From Sinomonas sp. ASV322 (GTDB taxonomy: Bacteria > Actinomycetota > Actinomycetes > Actinomycetales > Micrococcaceae), in contig NZ_JAVFJJ010000002.1 in the NCBI RefSeq assembly GCF_030908245.1, forward strand, positions 124,001-188,000: 64,000 bases of DNA. Direction: 5' to 3'. How positions within the stretch are numbered: the stretch's first letter is position 1; each line of letters starts with the position of its first letter. Below the pieces are notes generated by a model, which made no database searches, was not told where the DNA came from, and saw nothing but the letters and a program-made list of their open reading frames with translations. This document shows positions 1-14,000 of this stretch, one piece after another. The translations under genes and the position numbers were made by a program.

Positions 1-2060
1 TGTAGACGGGGTTGCCGTTGGCGTCCAGAGTCGGCGCGCACGCGGCCAGCTGCTGATCCCACAGCATGCTGTGGGCCGTGGGAAGGATCGGGCTGCACAC
101 GGGCTGGGTGAGGGACGTGCTGCACACGCCCGGCGTGTTCGGCGGGAAGAACAGATCGGGCCGGAAGTCGGGGCCGCCCGCCGTGTAGTCGAGGAGGTTC
201 ACTCCGCGGACCACTTGCTGGCCGTTGGCGTTGTACTTGCACGAGATCGGGTTGCCCGAGGCGTCGAGCGTGCAGCGAGACAGGTCGTAGTTGTCCCAGT
301 TGTAGGTCACGTACCGCATCGTGTCGGGGTTGCTCAGCAGGAGGTGGCAGTCCGCCGCGGCGGAGGTTGCCGTCGCGGCCTGGCACCCCGACGTGTCGGT
401 GCCATTGACGCCGACGATCCGGATGATGTCACCGTTGGAGGCCACGATGGTCGACGCGTTCCGCGAGTGGACGTCGATCGGCAGCGTCCCGTCCGCGAGC
501 TGCTGGTTGGTCGTGTTCAGGCCGCCGATGTGCCCGACCTCGTTGTCCTCGGCGAGCTCGGTTCCGGCGCCGCTGAAGATGAAGTTGTGGCCGAGGTCTC
601 CCACCACCGAGGACTTGGGCACGTACGTGGGGTTCCCGTAGGCGTCGTAAGTCACGGAGTAGCTGCCTCCGGACGGCCGCTGGAACGGGTTGGTCAGGCT
701 GTAGAAGTCAGAGTTGCCACCCACGAGGTCGTCCTGGCCCATGCCGCCGAAGATCACGTTGTTGCCGGCGTTGCCCTCGATGTAGTTCGATCCATCCGTG
801 GCGCGCTCCACCGACGGGTACACCGTGAGTGCGCCCACGGCGTCGCACACGAGCGAACCTGGAACGCCCGTGCAGCCTGTCGGGCCGCGGAAGGCGCCCA
901 CGCGTTGCAGCTTCGACGTCGGGCTTCCCGGCGAGACCCAGTCGATCGAGCCGCCGCCCTGAATGGTGTCGTCGCCCATTTCGCCGAGCATGACGTTGCT
1001 TCCGCCCGCCCCGGCCATGTAGTCGTTGCCCCACGAGCCGAGCCACTTGAGGCCGTTGTCCGCGTCCATGTCCTGCCACAGGTTGGACACCTTGTACTCG
1101 GCCCACCAGGGGACATCATTCGTCGTGCGGTAGTTCTGGGCGATGCCGTTGGTCAGCAGCGCACCCGAGTTGTACGCGTCGACCGTGCCGCCGCACGGGT
1201 TGACCCGGTCGGAGCGGCTGTACAGGAGCGAGCCGCACAGCGACTGGAAGCGGCCGTTGGTCCAGTTCCCGTAGGTGCGCTGGATCGAGGCGTTGTCGCC
1301 GAACATCATGTTGTTCTGGCCGCCGCCCTGGATGGCGTCGTTGCCGGGGCCGCCGATGATCATATTGCGGCCGCGGCCGCCGTAGATCCAGTCGTCGGCG
1401 CCGTTCTGGAGCGCCTTCGAGTCGACGCTCAGGACGCCGATGCCGCCGTCGGTCTCGGTGTACGGGGCACCCAGGCCACCCGTGAGGAGCGTCGTCTGGA
1501 TCTTCTGGAGTTTCGTGGGCACGGGCTTGGTCGTGTCGCGCGCTCCGGACACGTCCTGCGTGATGAGGCCGAACTTGCCGAAGATGATGTTGTCGTCCTG
1601 GCCGATCGTCGTCCCGTTGACGCCCGGGAGCGTTCCGGGGCCCGCGCCGTAGATGAGGGACGGGCCGGCCTTGAGCGGGTCGTGGTCGGGGAACTGCGCG
1701 ATCGGGTAGCCCGCAGGCCCGTTGCCCTCCGTCGCGACCGTGAGGACGCGGGTGATGAGATCGACGTTGAAGCCCGCGCTGCCGTAGATCATGTTCTCGC
1801 CGCGCTCGCCGAAGATCGTGTTCGATCCCGAGCCGCCCGCGATCTGGTCGCCGGTCTGCGAGCCGATGAGGATGTCGTCGCCCGCGCCGCCGTACATCGT
1901 GACGCCGATGCTCTCGAGGTTGCCGTTCGCGTCGAGGCCCGAGAGCGCGTGCGCGTCGATGACGTTGTTGCCGCTGAATCGGAACGGGTTCGCGAGCGGG
2001 AAGATGAAGAACGGCGCGCTGTTGCCCACCCGGTTGAGGACGACGACGCTGTAGGCGCCC
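1..2060 (-). repeat. RTX (haemolysin-type calcium-binding) repeat region of the giant protein
   Basis: The last visible 690 or so residues contain Gly/Asp-rich nonapeptide-type repeats such as GGAGDDILIGSQTGDQIAGG, YGGRGRNMIIGGPGNDAIQG, GNAGNNVIFGGMGQDDLVGG and MAGAGGSNVMLGEMGDDTIQ. Such repeats form calcium-stabilised parallel beta-rolls in secreted proteins. Sequence between them is not repetitive. The protein does not end here, so any C-terminal anchor or secretion signal lies to the left of the window. Confidence 0.8.
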
Positions 2061-5000
2061 GTCGTCGTCGCACCCGGCGTCGTGACCGGGAAGGCGGGAC
2101 CGGCCGGGAAGTCAGCGAGCGAGAGCACGAGGTTGACGGAGATCGTGGTCGCGGTGACGGCCTTGACGATGCCGACGTACTGCGAGACGGCAGTCACGGT
2201 GAGCGTCTGCCACGGCATCGGCGCGATGACGGGGCCGTTGAGGAGCATCGTCTGGCGCGCACTGTCGAAGCCGGTGACGGTCCACACGCCGGGGACGCCC
2301 GAGATCGTGATCTGCATGCCAGTCGTGAACGCGGCATTCCAGGTGCCGGACGCGAGCGTGATCCGGTCTGTGCTGCGCAGGATCGACGCGGTCTGGACGA
2401 TCGGCACCGCGAGGCTCAGCGCGAGCTCCTGGCCCACGGCGAAGCCGTCGCTCAGGAACGAGCCGCTTCCCGTGCACGCCCCGCCGCACGAGTTGAGCGT
2501 GATCGTGCCCGTGTGGCCGTCGCTCGAGAGGCCGAGCGTGACGTTCGCACTCTCGATGTGCGGCATGGGCTTCGGGCCGAAGTTGTGCAGCGTGAGGTGC
2601 GTCGGATCGCCGCCGTACCAGACGCCGTCCTGCGACGTGTCTCCGTACAGGACGAGCGGCGAGGCGGGCCCGCCGCCGCCGGTCACGGTGATTGTGTCGC
2701 CGCCCATGCGGACCGCGCTCACGACGCCGGCCCACGAGGTGACGGCCACGAGCGCGCCGCCGTTGACCGTGATGGTCCCCGCGTTCGCATCGATCGCCGT
2801 GATGATCCGGTAGCCCGTCACGCCGTCGATGCGGACGAGTGTGCCCACCTTGAGGCCAGAGCCGGCCAGCGCCCCGGCCGGCAGGCCCGCGAAGGCGACA
2901 ACGCCGCCGTCGGACGTTGGCGTGATCGAACCGCTTCCGGCGACCCAGAGCCGGCTCACGGCGCTCACGACGCCGGCCAGGGGGCCCGGGGTGAGCGGCG
3001 CGCCGTCGACGATCATGATGGCGCCGTCGGACGGGTTGCCGTCGGCGTTTAGGAGGGTGACCCCAGCTGGGGTGCCGTTCGCATTCAGAACAGTGCCGTT
3101 CGCGAACTGGACGATGGTGCGGACGCCGACGCCCGGGATGTAGACCTGCTGGCCCGCGCGGAAGCCGAGGGCCTGCCACGCTTGGCTGTTGGCAATGTAG
3201 ATGCCATTGCCTGCGACGATGCTGAGCATGCTCTGCGTCGGCGCCCAGCCTGCCGGGAGCGGCGTGCGGAGCGCGCCGTTGCCCGCGTTGAGCTCGTCGA
3301 CGACCGACACTTGGCCCGTGAGCGGGCCTGCGGGCAGCGTGGTCGAGCCCGCGAGGAGCATGACGTCGCCGGGGAGGCTGCCCGGGCTGCCGCTGTTCGC
3401 GAAGCCCGTCACGGTGTAGAGGTGGCCGTCCGGCGCGTCGACGAGCTGGCCCGCGCGGAAGCCGAGGCCGGACCACGCGAGGCCGTCCAGGCGGACCAAG
3501 CCCTGGCTGCCGCTGACAGTCGTGACGCCGAACGTCCCGTTCAGCAGGAGCGGTGTGTTGCCGCCGCCCTGGACGGCCGTGATGCCGCCATGGTGGGCGA
3601 CCTGGCCGCGGAGGCCCGTGATCGGGTCGATGTCGCCGCCCTGGATGAGCGTGCTCTTGACGGTGAAGTTGTCGTTGCCCTGGCCCAGCATGATGTTCAG
3701 GACCTCGATCGTCGAGAGCGAGTTGTCCATCGAGAACTTGCCGGTGTTCGGGTCGACCGAGATGTCGCCGTAGCTGATGCCGCCCGGGAACGTGAGCGGC
3801 TCGCCCCACGGGAGACGGTGCGTGACCGGGTCCGCGAGGTACGAGAAGTCGAGGTCCGGGCCCATGTTGAGGCCCGTGATCGCCGTGGACGTGAGCGTTC
3901 CCGTGAGGTTCTCGCGCGCGCCGTCGTCGTACACGTTGAGCGTGTCGATCTGCTGCCACTCCGGCGGCTGCGCGGCCACGCGGAACGGCGGCGTGTTGCC
4001 CTCGTCCGGGAGGAGGATCGCGGCCCGGAGCGAGCGGTCCTCGGCCGTGTCCCCGCCGTCGACCATGAGCGGGCCGCGGATCTGGTCGAGGCGGTGGGCC
4101 TGCTTCGGGAACGTCACGAGGTTCGCGCGGCCGGCCGGGACGACCCAGTTGACGTCCGCGACGAGGTTCACCGTCTGCTGGATCCACCAGTTCGACGGCG
4201 TGAACGTGAAGGCCGCGGCCCATTGCGTCACGGTCCCGAGCGGGGCGACGGCGGCGGGCTTGGCCGTGCTCGTGAAGTACAGGACGTTGAGCGTCCCGCC
4301 GTTCGCCGAGCCGAACGACTGGATCTTGTAGAAGTTCGCGTCGCCGGAGATCTTGACGACCATGCCCTCCGTGAAGCCGCTGCTGAGCCAGCTCGTGCCG
4401 TCGTCGCGGGTCAGCGCGCCGGTCGCGGTGTTGTAGGTGAGCGTGTGGCCCGCGGTGCCCGTGAAGATCCCCGCGTCCTGGAGCTGGCTGATGACGACGC
4501 CCACGAACGGGTTGGCCCAATCGGCTCGCGCCACGGGGAGCGGGCGGTCCAGCGTGATCGAGGAGGCGGTGAGGCCCAGGATCTGGTAGTCGCCGTCGTC
4601 GGCCGTCCCGGTGCCGCTGATCCGGATCTTCTGCCCGATCTGGAACCCATCGCTCAGGAAGTTCCCGAGATCGGAGCCGTTGCCGAGGGTCAGTGTCGAG
4701 CCGGACGCGTTGATGACGCCGGTGAACGCCTGCGCCGCGCGCTGCCCGCCGTAGACCGCGTAGTTCGCGCCGCCGAACGTCGCGACGTCGACCTGCCCGT
4801 CGGTGAGCGCGAAGATCGTGACCGGGGCCGTCGGCGCGGAGTCGAGGCGCAGCGTGTACGATGCGCCTGTTCCCGGGATCGTGCACGCGGCGTTGCCGCA
4901 GGCCTGGACGAGCGTGCTGCCGTCGCGCTGCTGGACGAACACGCCGGCGGTCTTGTCGCTGATGACCTGGACGTCGACCCGCGCCCGGATCCGCGAGGCC

Positions 5001-8000
5001 GCCGCGAGGTACGCGGCGTCGGTCGTGGACGGATCGATCGACATGATGATCGCCGTGTTGTGCGGATCCATCGGGGCGAGGACGTTGCGGGCGTGGACGG
5101 TGACGATGACCGGCTGGTACCAGTTCGCGCTCGTGAACGTCACGGTGTAGACGTACGGGCTCGCGCCGCACGCCGTCGGGTCGCTGAACGCGGCACCCTG
5201 GGCGACGGCGAAGCGCGTGTCGGCGCTCGACAGGCACACCATGTTGTCGCCCGGCACGAGGCGCACGACGACGGTCTGCCCCGCCGCGGGTGCCATCGCG
5301 AGCTGGACCGTGATCTGGTCCGAGACCTCGGTCACGGTCGTGCCGGCGAGGACCGTCGTCCCGTTGTCGAGGTGGCCCGTGGTCGGGTCGGTCTGGCCGA
5401 TGAGGATGTCGGCCTGGTCGTTGTCGTAGACCGTGGCCTCGACGTTGCGGACGATCGCGCCGTCGAAGTTCGGGTCGGCGCTGATGACCGAGTGGTTGAC
5501 CGTGAGGACGCGCGTGCCCTCGGCGTGATGATCGTCGACGGCGTAGACGTACACGGTCTGGTCCGCGTTCCAGTTCGTGCCATCGAAGACGAGGACGAGC
5601 GAGCGGTTCGAGACGGCCTTCGACGCGCCGCCGAGCACGATCTGGCGGTAGAAGTCGGCGAGCGCGCTGCCGGTGAGGTTCGCGGCGACGAGGATCGTGT
5701 CGCCGTCGTTCCCCATCGGGGCGCCGTCGGGCAGGTTGCCCACGGTGAGCTGGGCGTGCGCAGCCGAGAGCGGGTAGGCAGCGGAGACGGTCACGTACAC
5801 CTTGCATTGGGCGTCGCTCAGCCCCGCGCACACGGGGTGCGCCGCGAGATGGACGGTGTAGGAGTCAATGGAGGGCAGCGGCGGCGCGGTGCCGCACGTC
5901 GAGGACGTCGGGCTGAGCTGGTAGCAGCCGCCCTCGTAGACGGCCGTGAAGCCGCCGCTCTCGGTGATGACGACCTGGCCCTGGCCCGGCCGCGCGACGG
6001 TGACGGGGACGCCGTCGGCCACGATCCCGTTATAGTTCGGGTCCGTCGAGACCACTCCGTGATTGACCGTGCTGCTCGTGCCGTCGATGTTGAGGGCGAA
6101 CACGTCACCGGCCACGTCGCCCGCGACGTTGATCGTGTCGCTCCCGAGGCCGCCGATGACGCGCGTGACCATGCCGGGCGCGGTCGAGAGCACGTCGATG
6201 GTGTCGTCGCCCTCGAGCCCATCGATCTCGAGCAGCTGGACGTTCGTGTACTTCACGGACATGCCGGCGCCGTAGATGGCCTTGGCCGTCACGACGATGT
6301 GGTCGGCGAACTCGGTCCCGAGGATCACGACCTTGTTGAAGCCCGTGCCGCCGTCGATCGAGACCGGCGCGTTGAGGTTGTACATGACCTGGTTCTGGCC
6401 CGAGCCAGTGCGGATGTCGCTCTCGGCCGCTGTCGAGAAGCCGCTCGTGAGGCGCGGCATCGCGATCTGGTCGGCCGCGTTGATCCACACGATGTCGCAC
6501 GTCGCGCGCTCGGCGTCCGTGAGAGTCACGCTCGGATCGGTGCAGCTCTTGCCGCCCATCGAGGCCGGGAGGCCGTGGCCCGTGCGGACCTCGGCGAGCG
6601 CGAACGCGCGGACCACGAACTGGTTGTTGCCGCTGACTCCCTCGAGGCGCAGCGGGGCCTGGTTGGAGTACACGGTGAAGAGGTTGTCGCCGCCGCCCCC
6701 GACCGCGGTGAGGGGTGCGGACGCGCCGCGCGAGACCCAGCCGCGCGTCGTCGCGACCGTTGCGAAGACGTCCTGCGGGTTGAGGTCGCCGCCGCTCGTG
6801 TCCCGCGTGATGCCGTCGGCGGAGATGCCGAGGTTCGAGGAGAACGCGTTCGCGTCGCGCTGGCGGCCGTAGATCTGGCCGATCTGGAACGTGTTGTTCC
6901 CCGTGCCGCCGTCGAGCGTCGTCGGCACGGTCACGTCGTCGGACGCGAAGACGTCGTTGCCGCCGAGGCCGTTGACGACGAGGCGGCCGCGGATGCCCGT
7001 GTCGTAGTTGATGCGCTCGTAGGCCTGGGTGCGGATGGCCGGGTTGCCGGTCGGGTCCGACGTCGTGACGTCGTTCGAGAGCAGGCTCACGGTGACGTTC
7101 GCCAGAGCGACATTCGACGTCGGAACCTGCTCGGTGGTGAGCGAGACGCCGACCGGTAGGGTCTCGGCGAACGTGATCCATGTGCCGTTCGGGTCGACGC
7201 TCGCGACGGTGTAGTCGCCCGTCCACACGCCGGCCGTCGGGCCGCCGAGGTGGACGCGCAGGCCGACGAGGGTCTGGGCGAACGTGCCCACCGGCGCGCC
7301 CATGAGCGTCCGGCCGGGAGCCGTGCCGGCGCCGCAGCCCGTGGCGGTGAAGCACAGGCTCAGGTTGCCCGTGAAGAGCGGGGTGCGCGCGCCGAGCTGG
7401 CCGTGCAGGAGGGCCACGAAGCCGGGATCGTCGGCGCGCTCGCCCGCCGTGTTCGACGTCGGCGTCGAGGCGATGAAGCGCGAGCGGCGCAGGAGGAAGA
7501 TGTCGTCCGTCGGGTACGGGTTGCCGTGGGCGTCGTAGCCCGAGAGCGGGCTGTCGTAGCCGTTGACGATGAGGGTGCTCTGGCCGTCCGTCGGGGCGCC
7601 CGTGTCGAGGACGTTGATGACGTAGTTGTGGCACGTCGAGCCGGTCGGGTCGCCTGCGAAGCACGGCTGGCTGCCCGTCGTGTTGATGACGTAGGTGTTC
7701 GACCCGGACTGGCCGTCGAGCGTGAGGGTCATGCCGTCGGCGACGTCCATGGTCTGGAGCTGGTTGACGAACATGAAGTCTTCGCCATCGCCGGACGGGG
7801 CGTACGAGCCGAACGGCGTGGGCGTGTTGCTCCCGTAGACGCGCGTGATGTTGCGCAGGTACGTCTGGTCGAGGCTGATGATGTCCGAATCGGTGTTGCC
7901 GAAGATGCGCGTGAGGTTGCACGCGTGCCCGTCCTTGTCGAGGAGGTTCACGCACGCGTTGGTCTGGGTGCCGGCGAAGACCGCGGTGCCGTTCGTGGTC

Positions 8001-11000
8001 TGCGCGGTGCCGGACCACAGCTCGCCGTGCAGGTGCATGATCGTGCCCCAGCCCGGGTCGAGGATGCCGAGGGCGGAGCCGGGAGCGGTGTTGGCGAAGT
8101 CGCCGTAGATGTCGATCCACTGGGCGGCGCGGATGCTCGCGACGAGCGCGGGGTTCGCGTCGGTCGCGACGGACCCTCCGCCGGCGGCGTTGTAGCCGTC
8201 GGTCGTGACGTTGTCGGCCACCCGCAGGAGCACCCAGCCTTGGTCCGCCTGGATGAGGCCGCGCTGGATCTGGCCGTTCGCCGTCGTCCGCGGGGCGTTC
8301 TCGACGAAGAGGAGGCTGCAGTATTGGCGCCCGCCCGCGGTCGAGGCCGCGCACGGGAGGAGGTTGAGGTCCTCGCCCCGCGCCTTCGTCTTCGCGACCG
8401 TGAGCCGGACGTTGCCCGTGAAGGTGCGCGCGAGGACGACGTTCATCGGTGCCGGGGCGCCGAGGTCGCTCGGATCGACGGTGTCCGGGATCTCTGTGAC
8501 GAAGACGCCCGTATCGGCCTCGAAGGCCACGGTCGCGGCGGGGGTGGTCGACGCCGTGCTCCACGGGGTCGTGAAGCGGCCCGAGGAGATGTCGAGGTCG
8601 TTCGTGCCGTCGGCCGCGCCAATCGATCCGCCCACGGCCTTGATGTCGATCGTGTTGCCGATGACTTCAGCGGCCGTCTGCCCGAACGGGCCGTTCGCGT
8701 CGATGACCGAGCCCTTGACCGTCGCGAGCGAGACGTCGCCGCGCGTCCGGACGAGGTGGATGCGCAGGTCGTCGGTCGTGGCCGGGTTGCTGTCGCCGAT
8801 CTCGGTGACGAAGACGCCGCGGGTGTTCGTCGACGCGGTGTCGATCGCGGTGAGGACGCCCGTGTTGGTCCGCAGCACGTCGACGTTGATCTCGAGGAAG
8901 TCGCTCGGGACGCCGATGCCGCCGATCACGCCGCCCGTGCCCGCCGTCATCGTGATGTTGACGCCCGTGACGTCGATCGAGGGCTGGCTGTTCGCGTCGA
9001 GGATGCGCTGCGGCGAGGTCAGGACGACGTCGTTCTGCGTCGAGTCGATGTGGCCCACGAGCATGTCGCCCGCGAGCTCGGTCGCGGTGATCTTGCCGTT
9101 CGTCGTGAGGAAGATCTGGGCGACGTCGGCCGCGAGGTAGCCGCCGAACATGCTCGGGTCGTTGACCGGGGTGCCCTTCGGCGAGCCGCCCGTCCACGCG
9201 ACGTCGGTGTTGATGGTGAACGTCACCGTGGTCGTCGGCGTCGCCGCGCTCACGACGTGCGTCGCGTCATTGATCGCGGTCGTCGCGCAGTACTTGGGCT
9301 CCTGGGCCGCATAGGCGGACGACGTCGACACGTGGCACACGTCGAGATCGTCGCCCGAGCGGGCCTCGGCGAAGACGTAGGCCGAGTCGAGCGTGGACGT
9401 CGTCGTCCCGAAGGCCCGGAGGATCCGCTCGAGGTTGGGGTCGGCCGTGTCCGGCTCGTAGTGCGTCTCGTACTGGCCGCTGCCCGGGTTCGACACCGTC
9501 GAGCCGATCGGGCCGCTGTCCGCGCCGAGGGCAGGGTTGTAGCCCGTGGGGAAGACGTAGTGGTAGTTGCTCGTCGCGGGCGTGTACGCGTTGACCGTCA
9601 CGAGGACGTTCGTGGCGAGGTCGTTGCCGTTCTTGCTGTCGTTGACCACGACGTCGAGGTCGTTGCCGGCCGTGAGGCGGTTGATGGTCACCGTGAACGC
9701 GGAGCCGAGCGCTTCGTCGGTGCGGCGGTTTGCGGTGAGGTCGAGGACGAGGTCTCCGCCGGCGTCGGCGTTGACGACCGGGTCGTGGTAGGCGCCGTCC
9801 ACGCTCTGGTACCGGACGAGTTCGACGGCGATCGGGTTGCGCTCCGCGTCCTGCGTCCCGGGCACCGGGTGCTGGGCGGCCTGGTGGCCGATGTTCCCGT
9901 GCGGGGCGGACAGCGTGAGGATGTTGGTGCGGATGACCTTGGTGGCAACTGCACCGAGCGGTCCCGCGAGGATGTCGCCACTCGCATTCTCGACGTCGGT
10001 CGTGCCGATGGGGTTCTCGATGAAGTTGTCGAGCCGGATGAACGGGTTCTGGCCGGCGCACGTGTACGCGCACGTGTTCTTGATGAGGACGAGGGTTGGC
10101 GGGAACGTGTACTTGATGTCGAAGTCGAAGCTCGGGCCCGGGCCCGGGCTCGGGGGGCTGAGGCCGCTCACGCTGTGGCCCGTGCCGGCGTCGATCTTCT
10201 GGACGCGGACCTCGACAACGGGCGGGTTGAGCGTGTTCACGACGTCGATCTTGTTGACGATCATGTTCAGGTTCGAGCCGTTGATGAGCTTGACGTAGTT
10301 CCACGTCTGCTGGAACTGGAACTGGCCGAGGCCGCCCCAGATCTCGCCCAGGGGCGCGCTGCCGCCGCTGATGTTGGTCGGAACGTTCGCGAGGAAGCGC
10401 GCGTTCGCGCCGTGGTTGTACAGGATGTCGTCGACGCTGAACTGCGAGCCCGTGAGCTGGCCGACCGTGTGGATGTTGTTGAACGGATCGTCGGTGAAGA
10501 CGTGCCCGTTCAGGTCGCGCACGGTGGCGTTGACGAGCTTCGTGACGTTGCCGGCGGCGTCGACCTCGACCCACGGATTCGGCTCGCCGAGCATGATGAC
10601 GGTGGACTCCCAGAAGATCCAGCGCCTGAAGTTCTGGCTGCCGCCTCCGCTGTCCGAGCCGCCGAAGTCGAGGAAGCCGCCGCTGCGGTCGGTGTGGCGG
10701 AGGTAGTGGTCCACGAGCTGGTCGACGGTGACCGTGAGGTCCGAGGTCGTGATGGTCGAGCCGCTCATGCCCGCGACCTGGGCCGTCGTGCTGATGTCCG
10801 AGCTCGCGGTCGGCGACGTGCGGCCGCCGAAGCAGTGGCAGGTCGAGGACGCGTAGCTGTCGATGTTGATGCCGCGGTACTCGGCGTTGAGAGCCGTCGA
10901 GACGCTCGCCGTGAGCGCTGCGCCGCTCGAGAGGACGGTCTGGGTGAGGCCGCTCACGTCGACCGCGGTCGTCGCCTGGGAGTTCGCGCCGAACGCCGTG

Positions 11001-14000
11001 GCCTTCGAGCTCGACGTGCCGGTGAGGCGCAGGGCGTCGACGTACGAGCCGACGGCCACCGAGCGTCCGGTCACGGAGCCGCCGATCGTCGTCTGCGTCG
11101 TCGCAACCGCCGCCGATCCGGGGATCCACGAACCGTCGACACGCCCCACGCGGATCGCGAGGTTCGTCGTGCCGTCGACGCCGAGGCCTCCGACGTCTGC
11201 CGTGCCCTTGCCGTATGCGTACACCGCGGTGTGGGACTCGATCGTCGCTGCCGTGCCCGCGGTCACGGAGCCCTTGACGGTCACGGTCGTCGAGTAGTCG
11301 GCGAGAATCGTCTCGCCCGACCCGCCGCCCGCGAAGAGGCCGCCCGAGCTCGAGGACGCGATCATCGTCGGGTGCAGCTCGGAGTTGGCCGAGACGGTCA
11401 CGCCCTGCGCCGCGTTGAGGGTCGCGTTCGTGTCGATGAGGATCGCGTTGCCCATGTACAGGTGCGTGTCCGCGCTCGCCGAGTTGACCGAGATGAGCCC
11501 GCCGCTGTCGTTCGAGGAGACCGTCTTGCCCGAGACGATGCCGTGCGTCGTCACGACGACCGTGCCGCCGTCGAGCATTGCGCCGTTGCCCACGGTCGCG
11601 CCCACGGTCGACGTGACCTGGACGAGGGACGCCGCCGTCGAGACCGAGATCGCGCCGCCTCCGCCGCCCGTGGCCGACGCGGAGACGACCTGATCGCCGC
11701 TCGTCGCCCCGAACGGGATGTTGTCCCCGATGCCGTGGAGGCGCTGGGCGCCCGCGGCACTCGCGGGGGCGATGTCCTCGACGAGCGTGTACACGAGGTT
11801 CGAGACGTCCGCGACGCCCGCAGGCACCGTCGGCGCCGAGATGTTGATGCCGTCGCGGGCGAAGGTGTGGAGGCCACCGGTCTGGGCGGAATCCAGGGCG
11901 TAGGTGTTGGCGGCACCGCCCGCGCTGTTGGCGAGCGAGAACGACGATGTGCAGCCGGTGCTCGGGCAGCCGACGACGAAGTAGCCGTGGCCGTCTTGGA
12001 GTCCGCTGATCGGCGCGTTGAGGTCGCGCCAGAGCTGCTGGACGACGGCCTTGCCCGCCACCGACGTGTCCGGAGCGAGGGTGAGCGCGACCTGGGCCTG
12101 GTTCGACGACGTTCCGCAGTCGCCGGCGAGGCCCGTCGCGTGGCAGAGCGAGTCGGCGAACTTGTACTCCTGGCCGTTGACCCGGATGAGGTAGTAGTAG
12201 CCCGCGCCGATGCCGATGGTGCTGCCGGACTTCGGGGCGTAGTAGACGCGCGTCCCGGTACTGAAGCCCATGTCGAGGAAGGTGCCCGGGTTGGACGGGT
12301 CTTCCACGGCGAAGTAGACATCGTTCACGTCGCCGCCCGACGCGACGACCCACTTCTTGGCCCCGCCGTCCCACACCACGTTGACCTGGCCCGAGCTGAA
12401 GGTCACGGCAGGCGTGGGCTGGTAATAGGTCACGAAGTCGCCGTTGCTGAAGCTGTTCGTGGCCGTGATGAGCCCCGTGCCGCCGTTGACGCTCGTCGCG
12501 TTGACGGCGACGCTCGCCGAGGTGAAGCCGATCGGCTGGAGCTTGATCCGGTACGGATCGAGCACGTGGACCCGGTAGCGCGTGTTGCTCGTGAGGCCGC
12601 CCACGTCTGAGGTGACCCCGCCCGCGCCGAGCGGGACCGCGGAGTACACGACGACGTCGCCCTCGTGGAGATGGTGCTGGCGGAGGCCGAAGTCGATCAC
12701 GTTCGTGGCCGAGTTGACATTCGCGCCGGTGAACACCGCGCCGAGCTGGAGACTCGTCGGGCTCGTCACGATGACGGAGTACTGGGCGCCGTCCGTGAGG
12801 CCCGGGACGACCGGGTGGCCCTGCGCATCGTACGTCACGACGTCGCCTGTGTTGGCGTTGTGGTTCGCCGTGAACGTGATCGTGTCCGCCGCGTCGTTGA
12901 CGCCGGTCACGCCGTCGAACGTGCCGTCCGAGGCCGGTGGCAGCGGCGGGTTCGCCGACGCATCGACCGTGATGGCGCCCGCGGCCTTGATGCTCGCGCC
13001 GCCGGTCACGGACGCGGTCGACGTCGGGTTCATCGTTGCGGTCGCACTGAAGGTCGTGACGTTGATCGCGCCGCCCGTCGCGCTGCTCGTGCTCGCGTCC
13101 GAGTCGGTCAGGCCCACCGATTGGGCAGAGATGTCCCCGGTCACCCGGATCACGGACGTCGAGCCGCCCAGGACGACGCCGACGCTCGGCGTGCCGTGGC
13201 TCGTGGACGTCGAGGACGTGACGGACAGGAGCCCGCCGCCCGATTCGTCCATGCCCGCGACCGCGGTGTCGTTGCCCTTCGCGAGGACCTTGAGCGTCGC
13301 GGCGCCGGGCCCGCTCGTCGCGCCGCTCAGCACCCGGACGTTGCCGAGGATCGAGGCGGTCGTGGTTCCCGAGGCCTCGGCGTCGGGGTTCGAGCTCACG
13401 GACACGTTCAGGATCGCGCCGCCCGCGTTCTTGAGCTTCGACTTGGCGAAGTTGCCGCCCATGGCCTGGACGTTGATGACGCCGCCGGGAGCGGCGAGGG
13501 TGCCGCCCGCGGCGAGGGTCGCCGTCGTCGTTGACGCGGCCTTCGCGTAGAGGTTGTTGTTCGAGACCGCGAGCCCGATCGCCGCCGTGAGGGCGCTGCC
13601 CGAGGCGTCGACGAGGTGATCCGTGAGGAAGTTGCTGCCGTCGAAGTTGTGGTAGGCGAGGACGGACAGCGTCCCGCCGCTCGTGACGGAGCCCGTGACA
13701 TTCGCCGCGACGGACGACGAGTCGGTCGCGTTGACCGTCGACGTGCCGACCGCTGCGAGGCCGCCGAACGAGACGGCGCTGTAGTCCGCGGTCGTCGAGT
13801 TGCGCTCGAGGGCCTGGACCGAGACGTCGCTCGAGCCGCTGATGGTGCCGCCGACGCCGGCCGAGACGCCCATGTCCGTCGTCGCCGAGTAGGTCCCATC
13901 CGTGACGCCCGCGCCGAGGCCGCCGCCGGCCGCGTGGCCGTGGACGACCGCCGAGGAATCGACGGTCGAGCCGACGGTTACGGTCGTGACGCCGGTCGCG